A stretch of DNA of 16,335 nt from Gp22-AA3 sp964384905 (GTDB taxonomy: Bacteria; Acidobacteriota; Polarisedimenticolia; Gp22-AA2): contig CAYLND010000082.1 of NCBI GenBank assembly GCA_964384905.1, positions 1 to 16,335 of the forward strand. The letters run 5' to 3'. The notes beneath the pieces are model-generated. The model worked only from the letters and a program-made list of their open reading frames with translations. It was not told where the DNA came from and did not search any database. Positions within the stretch are counted from its first letter, which is position 1, and every line of letters starts with the position of its first letter. Below, one piece after another: positions 6,070 to 13,828 of the stretch. Position numbers and translations under genes: made by a program.

Positions 6070-9000
6070 TCAGAAGGCCTGGCCGATCGAGAAGAAGAAC
6101 TGCCCGCGGGCTTCGCCCTCCTTCCGATCGAGGAGGGCTCCGTACTCGACGCGGAACGGCCCGATCGGCGTGGCGAAACGCAGCCCGGCGCCGGCGACGC
6201 GGCGGAGATCGGTGACGTCGAAGTCGTCGAGGGTCCTGTAGACGTTCCCTGCGTCGAAGAACACCACGCCTCCCAGGCTGTCGTAGATCGGGAAGCGCAC
6301 CTCCTCGTTGACGAGGAACAGCCCTTCGCCGCCGATCGGATCGCCGGACGCGTCGAGCGGCCCCAGGTGATCGCGGGAGAAGCCCCGGACGGTGGTGTCG
6401 CCCCCGGCGAAGAAGCGCTCCGAAGGAGGGATTCCCGAGACGGGATCGCCCGTCGAGGCCGGGTCCTTCTTCGACACCCCGAACGGGATGGCGGCCCCGG
6501 CGCGCAGCGCCTGGGCCCAGACGGTCCGCCGGCCGATCTGCTTGAACCCGTAGATCTGCGCCAGCATCTTCACGAACTCAGCCTCGGAGCCGACGCCGCG
6601 GCTGAAGAGCTCCGTCTCGCCGCTCAGATAATGCCCGTGGAGCGGATCGAACGGCGCGTCGCGCGTGTCGTGGATCTCCGAGGCCGCGACGCTCGCCAGA
6701 CGCAGGGTCGACTCGTCGAAGACGGCGGAGGCGTCGGAGAGGTTGACGTCCTGGAGCGTGTAACGGTACAGGGTCCGGGTGGCCTTGGTGAGCTTCCGGC
6801 TGATGCGGATCGACGCTCCGACCGTGTGGACATCGAACGCCGGGCGCCTCTCGTCCTCCCCGAAGGCGGAGCCCAGGACATCGAACCGGCCTCCGAAGAT
6901 GCCCTTCTCGCGATACACCAGCGTGCCGCGCTGCAGCAGCCTGCTGGCCCTCGCCTGCAAACCGAGGTAGCGTCCGCTGCCGAAAATGTTGCGATTGGAG
7001 ATCTCGTACTGGCCGCGCAGCCGCTCCTCGCTGTCGTACCCGAGACCGAACGCCTGCGTCAGCGGCGCCAGCTCGCGCACCGACACCCGGACGTCGCGCC
7101 GGACGTCGGCCGGCGGAGGCGCGGTCTCTTCCTGCGCAGGAGACGCGCCGGTCGTCTCGTGCGGCTCGGACGGAGGCTCCGGCTCCACGGAGACCGACTG
7201 GAAGATGCCCAGGCCGTAGAGGCGGGTCTGGCCCGCCAGCAGGCCGCCGCGGCTCAACGACCTCGCCGGCTCGATGCGGAGCGCCTTGCGGATGACGTGG
7301 TCGCGCGTGAGCACATTGCCCGCGGTCGAGACCTCCCCCACCCTCTGGTGCGCCCCCTCGGTGATGACGAAGACGGGCTCCTCGACACGCCCGGTCCCCC
7401 CGGGCGCGACCTGCAGGGGCCGGACCGTGACGCGCGCGTCCGGGTATCCGGACGTGTCGTAGAAGCGCCGCAGCCGCACCGTGGCGGCGTCCAGGGCGCT
7501 GACCGAATAAGGCGCGCCTTTGGGAACGCCCGCGGCGAACTCGAGCTCCTCGGCTGTCAGCAGCCGGTGCCCCTCGAAATGCGGCCGACCGAAGAGGATC
7601 TGCGGCCCCTCCTCGATGCGGAACGTGACCTGAGCGTGCCGGCCGCTGTCGTCGAGGGAGACCGCGGGCGGCGGAACGGACGCCGTCGGGAAGCCGCGCG
7701 GGAGGTAGAGGGCCCAGATCGCCGCGGCCTCCTCCGTCAGGACCCACCCGCGCACGAAACCCCGGTTGAACCACCCGTCCGGGGAGGTCCGGATCGCCCT
7801 GCGGACCTCGCGCTCCTGGAGCTGCCCCGTCCCGGCGATCTGCACCGACGAGGCGCGCGCCCTCGGCCCCTCCTGCACCGTGAAGCGCACCTGGAACCGA
7901 TCGGGGTCGTTGCTCAGCACTTCGGCAGCGACCGAGACCTTCAGGTAGGCGCGATCGCGCAGCCGCTTCTCGATCAGGGTCCGCGCCTGCTCGACGATAT
8001 CGTCCATGAACAGGCCCCGCTGCCAGAGGGGCGCGATCTCCTGCCTGATCCCCGACTTGCCTCCGGTCCCGCGGAGCTCGATCGTGACCCGCGGTCCGGT
8101 GCGCACGTGGTAGGTGGCGTCGACCGCGCCCACCGCCCCGGGCGCCTCGTGGTAGTCGACCTCGGCCATCCAGTAGCCGTGCCGGCGATAGAACTCCACC
8201 AGGCGGTCGACCCCGTCGTAGATCGCCGCGCGGTCCCGCTTGCGCCCCTCCCGCACGCGCAGGCGGCGCCTCACCGTCCGCTCCTTGAAGCGCAGGACCC
8301 CGTCGAGATGGATCGCCCCCAGCCGCGGTGCGGCGGCGGGGCCGGCGGCGCCCGGCGATGCGGGCGGCCTCCCTCTCAGGATGTACTTGAAATCCCCTCC
8401 CACCGACCCGTCCTGGTCACGGATGCTGGTGAAATGGAAGTCGCGGTCGAGCGCGTAGTCGAGCTGATAGACCGAGCCCTGGGTCGAGCCCACGTCGCTC
8501 GAATAAGCGACGAACAGGTCCCGCGTCACCTGCTTTCCGACGGTGATCCGGGTGGTCGGATCGCCCTTGGCGTTCACCTGCAGCGGGTCGATGGTCAGGA
8601 CGTCGATGCCCGTCCGACCGGAGAACCTTCCCGTCAGCTCGCCCGTGAACTGGCCGGTGACCGAGGAGATCGTCTCCTCGGCGAGGGTCCCGCCTTCGCT
8701 GTTGATCGGCCCGAGCGTCCGGCCGGTGAGGAGGAGCGCCACGATGTCCTGCTCCGGCAGAGGTGGGTTGCTCGACAGCTCGTAGTGAAAATCGTCGAGC
8801 GTCCCCTCCGCCTGGAGCGTCACCTGGTACTCGGAGACCTGCGTGTCCGCCTGCAGGTCGAAGATCGGATTGACCTCCTGCGGGTCGGCGAAGTCGACCG
8901 TCCCGGTCAGGATGCGGTAGGGCACCCGGCGGAACCGGATCGTGCCGCCCTCCACCGCGCTGATCCGGCCGGCGAGCGAAGGGTGATCGGTCGTTCCCCG

Positions 9001-12000
9001 GATGCGCAGCTCGCCCTGACCCTCGAGCGTCCCGAAGTCGTTGCGCAGCCAGACGTCCTGCGTGGCGCGGATCACCAGGTCGAGAGCGATCCCCGGGAAG
9101 ACGCCGGTGGCCGGCGAGGCGAACACCTCGCTCGCCCGCGTGCCGCCGAGCACCGCGTCGAACTTGAAGTCCTTGCTGTAGACGCCCCGGACCAGGTCCA
9201 CCTCGCCTGACAGCGAGGTCGCGCCGTCCTCCGCCCGCAGGACGAGATCCATGTCGGCGGTCGAGCGGAAGCCCGCGGGGAATTCCGTCTTGACGTTGCT
9301 CCCGTGGAGACGGATCGTGGCCCGTCCGATCGTGAACGGCGACTCCGAGCGCTCCCGATCCCCCAGCTCGATCGTGCCGGTCCCGGTCACGGGCCCTCCG
9401 CCCGCCAGGAAATCGAACGAGTCGACACGCAGCCGGCTCTCCTCGAACACGGCGGAGCAGCGCAGCGTGTCGATCGGGAACGGCAGGTCGGGGTGGCGCA
9501 TCGCCTGCGCCTCGACCTGCACGCGTCCCTGGAACACGGGGGCGGCCAGCGGACCGCCGATCGTGAGGGAGACCTTCCCCTGTCCCGACGCCTGCAGGTT
9601 CTTCACGAACAGGGGCAGCAGCCTCAGATCGAACGTGCCGCCGGCGGAGACGTCGATGCTCCCCGCGGCGCCCGGGTCCAGGGCTCCGCGCAGCTCGATG
9701 CGCGTGCCCTCGCCCGTCAGGACGAGCGGCGCCACCTTCAGGGCGCCGCCTGAGAGGGTCGCCTCGACGGGACCCTGGGCGTCCAGGACGACGCCTGACA
9801 GATTCGCCCGGACGTGGTCCAGCATCGCACGACCCTCGAGAGCCTCGGGGGATCCGAGCGGGCCGCGCAGCCGGATCTCCCCTCCGAGGGACACGCGGAT
9901 CTCCTGCGACAGTCCGCGCCAGAGATCCTCGCCGCGCACGTCCGTCGCGCTCAGCGTCGCGCGGAGATCGACCGGCTTCCCGGGGCCGAGGCCGATCGTG
10001 CCGCCGAGCGTCAGCCCGCGTCCAGGGGCCTGCAGGTCGACCGTGGCGGTGTCGCGCGACAGATCGACGCGGACGCCGACGTCGCCGATCGCGAGCCCGC
10101 GCGCCGTGGCGCCCTCGGCGCGCACGGTGATCGTTCCCTCGGGAGCGGACAGGGCCCCGCTCACCCGCCCCTCCAGGGTCGCCTTCCCATCGAGGGCGAG
10201 ACCGCCGAGCGTCTTCGTCCAGGCCGACACCTGGAGATCGGTGCCGGCGAGGATCAGATGCGGCGGCTCTTCGCCCTTCTGCGGCAGCCAGCCGGCGTCC
10301 CGGTATGGGATCCGCCCATCGACCTGCAGCCGCCCGGCACCCTGGGTGAGCAGCAGCGGGCGCATCTCGAGGAGTTCGGGCGTGAAGACGAGATCGCCAC
10401 GCACGCTGTCGAACGCGACCCCGGCGATCGCGACCGGCGCGCCCTCCACCCGGGCGCGACCGGTCAGCGCCCCGGGCCGCCCGCCCAGATCGATCCGTCC
10501 GCTCAGCCGCCCCTCGACCGGTGCCGCAGCCCCGATCAGGTCCAGGATCGGCCCGAGGGGAAAGCGCGTGGCGTCGGCGGCGAGGGAGACCGAGCCCTCT
10601 CCGCGGAAATCGATCCGCCCTTCGAGATCGATGGTCGCGTCCGGCTCCAGGCGCAGCGCCGCGTGCTCGATCGCCAGGACGTCACTGCGGTAGACGATCC
10701 CGGCCTGCACCGAGCCGATCGGCGCCCCGTGATAGGTCAGATCGACGCCCCGCAACGTGCCCGTGAACGCCAGACCTCCCTTGTCGTAACCGAGATCCCC
10801 GTCCCACTCCCAGCGTCCCCCCAGGGCGTCGAGGATCCTCTCCAGGGGAGCCTCCGCCTCGGAGTCGGGAGAGAGGGCCGGCCGCGTGGCGGCACGGTCC
10901 GCCGCCGCGACGCGCGACGCCCCGCGCGGTGGCCAGGTGGCCAGCAGGATCGACGAGGCCGGGGAGGAGATCCGGAACGAGGCGGGGCGGGTGGAGCGAT
11001 CGCCGGCGCCCGGTGGGCGCGCCCGCGGGCGCGGGGGCTTCTGCGGCGAGCCCGCGGGACCCTCCCCCTTGCCCGCGGCGGGCTTCTTCCTGGACGGCGC
11101 GAACAGCGGCAGGATCTCCGAAAGGTTGCCGGTGCCGCCGCTCAGCTTGAGACGAATTCCCTCGCCGCGCGTCACCGTTCCCGAGAAGCCGGCGCGCGTC
11201 GAGCCGGCGCGCAACGAGCCGTTCACCAACCGGAGCGTCTCCCCCTCCGAGGACAGGTCGGTGGTCACCTCGAGAGGGAGGTCCTCCCCGCGCGCCGAGC
11301 GGACGTGACCCACGGCGTCGATGACGCCCGAGCCACGCAGACTCTCCAGACCGTTGCTGTCGATGGTGTGCTGCCCGCTGTAATGAATGGTGCCGGTGAG
11401 CGGCGGCCCGCCCCAGCCCGCATACTCCAGGATCTGGGCGGCGTCGATGCCGTCCAGCCTCAGGTCGCCGGCCGCCTGGATGCGATCCTTGAGGGGAGCG
11501 ATGTCGCTCGACCCGGTGGCCTCGCCGCCGAGGAGATGGGCCCGGATCCCCTTCAGGTGCACCGCGTCATCGACGATCAGATCGCTGCGCAGCGTGCCGA
11601 CCGTCAAGCCCCAGAGGGTGAGGTCGGTGACCTCGAGGTCGCCGCGTGCCTGCGGTTTGCCGTCCCGGACACCGCCGGTCAGGGCGACCTTGAGATGACC
11701 GGCGGGAGAGGCCCCTTCCGGGAAGAAACGGGCCAGCTTGTCGATCTCGATCCCCGCGTCGAGCGCCCCCTCGACGGAGAGCGGCCCGCCGGTGAGGAGA
11801 GTGACGCGGCCGGAAAGCCCGATCCCTTCGGAGTGGATCGACAGAGAGGACAGACGGATCTCTCCGGACCGCGCCTGGAAATCCGCGGCCCCGCTCAGCC
11901 CCGTCCAGTCGCCTCCGGGACCGTGGTAGGCGGCCGACGAGAACTCGGCATGACCGGCCAGCCCTCCGATCGGCTGCGGGCCGGCCTCGAAGAGGAGGCC

Positions 12001-12501
12001 TTCGATCCGGGCGCTTGGACCCCCTTCCCGATCGACCTCGACCATGCCGTCGCGGACCTCCAGGGTCGAGCCGGCGGGGATCATCGCGAGAGCCGTCGGG
12101 TCCACCGACGTTTCCGACCCGCCGGCGAAGGGACGGCCCTCCGCAAAATGGACTCGAAGGTGGGGGCGCTTGACGCGCACCGTGAACGGACCGCGGTTCG
12201 CGTGCAGGAAGGTGAGCAGTCCGGCGCGCAGCGACACCTCGTCGATCGTGGCGCCCGCCTCCGAGCCCCGGTTCCCGTGCCGGAGGACCTCGATCGACTC
12301 GAGGTGCAGCGTGGTGGGATAGAACTCGGCGCGCACGCGGCCGATGCTCGCGGATCCGCCGACGATCGCCGCGAGACGCTTCTCGAGGGAGCGGCGCAGC
12401 GCCTCCTCGCCCCACCGCTTGGCCCGCGGCAGTCCCGCGACGGCGCCGGCCGTCACGGCGACGACCGTCACGAAGAGCGCCGTCCATCGACCGCGTGTCA
12501 C
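6070..12501 (-). CDS. TamB-like protein fused to a BamA/TamA-like Omp85 beta-barrel (single 2143-residue chain)
   Basis: One open frame joins two envelope machines. The N-terminus has a hydrophobic segment (about 7-25, signal anchor or signal peptide) and an AsmA/TamB-type start. Long amphipathic beta-repeat sequence continues to about 1375. It is broken by a Pro/Ala/Arg-rich insert (about 469-547) and ends in a TamB C-terminal (DUF490) domain with the hallmark NPPLPEQDIVALLLTGR near 1241. After a short Ala/Pro linker (about 1375-1388) come about five POTRA domains (about 1389-1808). The last holds an acidic Pro-rich insert (about 1775-1800). An Omp85 barrel follows, with the loop-6 motif VRGF near 2040, FFDAGNVY, and a C-terminal beta-signal ending IGQAF with terminal Phe. 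The Omp85 half has no signal peptide of its own. E. coli TamA and TamB are separate, and TamB's C-terminus contacts TamA's POTRA region, so the join is topologically sensible. Likely roles are outer-membrane protein insertion or phospholipid transfer between membranes. The start is GTG, 16 bp after the exchanger-like gene, with only a weak GGA upstream. Confidence 0.9.
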   Translation of the reverse strand: MTRGRWTALFVTVVAVTAGAVAGLPRAKRWGEEALRRSLEKRLAAIVGGSASIGRVRAEFYPTTLHLESIEVLRHGNRGSEAGATIDEVSLRAGLLTFLHANRGPFTVRVKRPHLRVHFAEGRPFAGGSETSVDPTALAMIPAGSTLEVRDGMVEVDREGGPSARIEGLLFEAGPQPIGGLAGHAEFSSAAYHGPGGDWTGLSGAADFQARSGEIRLSSLSIHSEGIGLSGRVTLLTGGPLSVEGALDAGIEIDKLARFFPEGASPAGHLKVALTGGVRDGKPQARGDLEVTDLTLWGLTVGTLRSDLIVDDAVHLKGIRAHLLGGEATGSSDIAPLKDRIQAAGDLRLDGIDAAQILEYAGWGGPPLTGTIHYSGQHTIDSNGLESLRGSGVIDAVGHVRSARGEDLPLEVTTDLSSEGETLRLVNGSLRAGSTRAGFSGTVTRGEGIRLKLSGGTGNLSEILPLFAPSRKKPAAGKGEGPAGSPQKPPRPRARPPGAGDRSTRPASFRISSPASSILLATWPPRGASRVAAADRAATRPALSPDSEAEAPLERILDALGGRWEWDGDLGYDKGGLAFTGTLRGVDLTYHGAPIGSVQAGIVYRSDVLAIEHAALRLEPDATIDLEGRIDFRGEGSVSLAADATRFPLGPILDLIGAAAPVEGRLSGRIDLGGRPGALTGRARVEGAPVAIAGVAFDSVRGDLVFTPELLEMRPLLLTQGAGRLQVDGRIPYRDAGWLPQKGEEPPHLILAGTDLQVSAWTKTLGGLALDGKATLEGRVSGALSAPEGTITVRAEGATARGLAIGDVGVRVDLSRDTATVDLQAPGRGLTLGGTIGLGPGKPVDLRATLSATDVRGEDLWRGLSQEIRVSLGGEIRLRGPLGSPEALEGRAMLDHVRANLSGVVLDAQGPVEATLSGGALKVAPLVLTGEGTRIELRGALDPGAAGSIDVSAGGTFDLRLLPLFVKNLQASGQGKVSLTIGGPLAAPVFQGRVQVEAQAMRHPDLPFPIDTLRCSAVFEESRLRVDSFDFLAGGGPVTGTGTIELGDRERSESPFTIGRATIRLHGSNVKTEFPAGFRSTADMDLVLRAEDGATSLSGEVDLVRGVYSKDFKFDAVLGGTRASEVFASPATGVFPGIALDLVIRATQDVWLRNDFGTLEGQGELRIRGTTDHPSLAGRISAVEGGTIRFRRVPYRILTGTVDFADPQEVNPIFDLQADTQVSEYQVTLQAEGTLDDFHYELSSNPPLPEQDIVALLLTGRTLGPINSEGGTLAEETISSVTGQFTGELTGRFSGRTGIDVLTIDPLQVNAKGDPTTRITVGKQVTRDLFVAYSSDVGSTQGSVYQLDYALDRDFHFTSIRDQDGSVGGDFKYILRGRPPASPGAAGPAAAPRLGAIHLDGVLRFKERTVRRRLRVREGRKRDRAAIYDGVDRLVEFYRRHGYWMAEVDYHEAPGAVGAVDATYHVRTGPRVTIELRGTGGKSGIRQEIAPLWQRGLFMDDIVEQARTLIEKRLRDRAYLKVSVAAEVLSNDPDRFQVRFTVQEGPRARASSVQIAGTGQLQEREVRRAIRTSPDGWFNRGFVRGWVLTEEAAAIWALYLPRGFPTASVPPPAVSLDDSGRHAQVTFRIEEGPQILFGRPHFEGHRLLTAEELEFAAGVPKGAPYSVSALDAATVRLRRFYDTSGYPDARVTVRPLQVAPGGTGRVEEPVFVITEGAHQRVGEVSTAGNVLTRDHVIRKALRIEPARSLSRGGLLAGQTRLYGLGIFQSVSVEPEPPSEPHETTGASPAQEETAPPPADVRRDVRVSVRELAPLTQAFGLGYDSEERLRGQYEISNRNIFGSGRYLGLQARASRLLQRGTLVYREKGIFGGRFDVLGSAFGEDERRPAFDVHTVGASIRISRKLTKATRTLYRYTLQDVNLSDASAVFDESTLRLASVAASEIHDTRDAPFDPLHGHYLSGETELFSRGVGSEAEFVKMLAQIYGFKQIGRRTVWAQALRAGAAIPFGVSKKDPASTGDPVSGIPPSERFFAGGDTTVRGFSRDHLGPLDASGDPIGGEGLFLVNEEVRFPIYDSLGGVVFFDAGNVYRTLDDFDVTDLRRVAGAGLRFATPIGPFRVEYGALLDRKEGEARGQFFFSIGQAF

Positions 12502-12513
12502 GGAGAGTCCAGG

Positions 12514-12525
12514 ACCGCTAGCGGT
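12514..12525. repeat. 12-bp perfect palindrome across the exchanger-like gene's stop codon
   Basis: ACCGCTAGCGGT is self-complementary. It contains the TAG stop of the exchanger-like gene and lies 12 bases before the GTG of the TamB-Omp85 gene. It could be a protein site or a small structure affecting the junction, or be chance in GC-rich DNA. Confidence 0.25.
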
Positions 12526-13795
12526 TGGGAGCGGGCAACCCGCGTCCCCGCGCGCCCTGCGCCCGCCAGACGCGGGCGAAGGCGCTCAGGGCCGCGAGCC
12601 GGTGGCGGACGACCAGGGTCATGAACAACTCGTAGACGACCCAGGAAAAATAGACGATCGTCACCTCGGTATGCAGATGAGGGCGCACGAACTGCACCGC
12701 CCACAGGGCGAAGATGCCGCCCGCCTCGAAAACGTGGAACGACATGTTGGCCAGGAGGAGCATCCCCAGCATCGACTGCGCGATCGTGAGCAGGATCTCC
12801 CGCCTCTGGAGATCGTCGAACGGAACCTGGCTCGGCGCTCCCATGCTGAAACTGTACACGATCGGGATCATCGCCGCGAGCATGGTCCATTGGTTGATGT
12901 TGGCGGACACCAGGTTCATCAGCGCCATCGGCGCCTTCCTCGGGGTGCGCGCCCAGTAGGTCATGCTGAGCCCTTCGGGAAACTCCGACAGGAACGGCGC
13001 CACCCACTGGATGAAGAGGTACTGCGACACGCCGAGATACGCGGCGAACCGCAGCATGCTGTGCAGGAACGGCTCGGCGGCGACGTACAGGATGCCCCCG
13101 CCGACGACGAACAGCGCGACGATGACGGCGACGCGCGGGCGGGGGCCGAGACGCATCACAGCACGCGGCACCGCCTCGATGTCCTCGACGTGCTCGGCGT
13201 CACGGGGCGGCATTCTCTGCAGGACCCACAGGTAGGTCGCATAGATCGCGACGAGCACGGCGGCATCCCAGAGCGCCAGCGTTCCCTTCGCGTAGATCAC
13301 CAGGAAATAAGCGATCGGCAGGCCCAGCGCCACGATCTCGATGCACTGCTCGTCCTCCAGATGGATGCGCTTCAGGACTCTGCGCTCCCGCATCCAGGAC
13401 GACGCCGCCGCCACCGCGAAGATCAGAGGCCACCCGAGACCGACGAGCAGTCGCAGGGAACCTGTGAAGTTGGCGGTCATGTAGGGGACCTGGCGCGACC
13501 AGGCGATGACCGCTTCGACGGCGAACTCGGGAAGCGCCTGCAGCCAGGCGAGGATCGCCAGCGCCAGGCCCTGCGACACCAGGAACTGGGCGCATTCCGC
13601 GCCCCAGGCGATCAGGAACGCGGAAAAGACGACGGACGGGAACGGCCAGGCGTTGGCCCAGAAACCGCCGAGACCGCCGGCCGGCGCCGCCGGCGCGATG
13701 CTCGCGAGAGCCGCCGCGGCGCGACCGCGGTCGCGTGCCGCCGTCTCGACTCCAGAGACCCGGGGCGCGGCGGAGGGCGGCGTCGGCTCGCTCAT
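12518..13795 (-). CDS. Divergent Ca2+/cation antiporter (CaCA)-like membrane protein
   Basis: The 425-residue polytopic inner-membrane protein has about 10-11 hydrophobic segments and two internally similar regions that resemble the alpha-repeats of the Na+/Ca2+ and Ca2+/H+ exchanger superfamily. Repeat 1 centres on ALPEFAVEAV (87-96, Glu90) with NFTGS at 109-113. Repeat 2 centres on LSEFPEGL (269-276, Glu271 and Glu274) with NLVSANIN at 294-301. The acidic residue in each repeat fits a cation site, but the canonical GNVxGSN that follows is degraded in both, so the transported ion is uncertain. A charged cytoplasmic stretch (about 195-221) separates the halves, as in exchangers. Residues 1-45 are Ala/Pro-rich and probably disordered. 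The ATG at 13795 lies nine bases after an extended -10 element. The gene is 33 bp downstream of the S41 gene and 16 bp upstream of the TamB-Omp85 gene. Confidence 0.65.
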   Translation of the reverse strand: MSEPTPPSAAPRVSGVETAARDRGRAAAALASIAPAAPAGGLGGFWANAWPFPSVVFSAFLIAWGAECAQFLVSQGLALAILAWLQALPEFAVEAVIAWSRQVPYMTANFTGSLRLLVGLGWPLIFAVAAASSWMRERRVLKRIHLEDEQCIEIVALGLPIAYFLVIYAKGTLALWDAAVLVAIYATYLWVLQRMPPRDAEHVEDIEAVPRAVMRLGPRPRVAVIVALFVVGGGILYVAAEPFLHSMLRFAAYLGVSQYLFIQWVAPFLSEFPEGLSMTYWARTPRKAPMALMNLVSANINQWTMLAAMIPIVYSFSMGAPSQVPFDDLQRREILLTIAQSMLGMLLLANMSFHVFEAGGIFALWAVQFVRPHLHTEVTIVYFSWVVYELFMTLVVRHRLAALSAFARVWRAQGARGRGLPAPNR

Positions 13796-13804
13796 CGGCG
13801 GCGT

Positions 13805-13813
13805 ATCTTAGCA
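13805..13813 (-). promoter_or_regulatory. Extended -10 promoter directly upstream of the CaCA-like gene (leaderless type)
   Basis: On the minus strand TGC-TAAGAT is an extended -10 with four of six hexamer matches. It ends nine bases before the ATG at 13795, the same spacing as upstream of the FAD oxidoreductase gene. No -35 is visible; the region 17 bp upstream overlaps the stop codon of the S41 gene. The exchanger-like and TamB-Omp85 genes could be transcribed from here, independent of the S41 gene. Confidence 0.45.
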
Positions 13814-13828
13814 TGCGCCCCCGCGCGC

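Noticed and set aside
8300..8420. Possibility that the Omp85 half is a separate gene starting near the junction
   Set aside because: The frame is continuous. There is no signal peptide-like segment near the junction, only an Ala/Pro linker, so a separate outer-membrane protein could not be exported from a start there. Assembly error cannot be excluded without reads.
6367..9210. A 947-codon plus-strand open frame opposite the TamB-Omp85 gene
   Set aside because: The product is Arg/Asp/Pro-rich with no recognisable domain. It mirrors the codon pattern of the minus-strand gene, which has clear motifs throughout. Long antisense frames are expected in DNA this GC-rich.
11018..11033. 16-bp perfect palindrome CGCGCCCGCGGGCGCG
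   Set aside because: It sits within the Pro/Arg/Ala-rich coding insert of the fusion protein, where GC-only codons produce such palindromes readily; no regulatory context.
9814..12624. A 936-codon plus-strand open frame opposite the TamB half
   Set aside because: It has the same compositional shadow character, and it runs through the start region of the fusion gene and the end of the exchanger-like gene without any motif.
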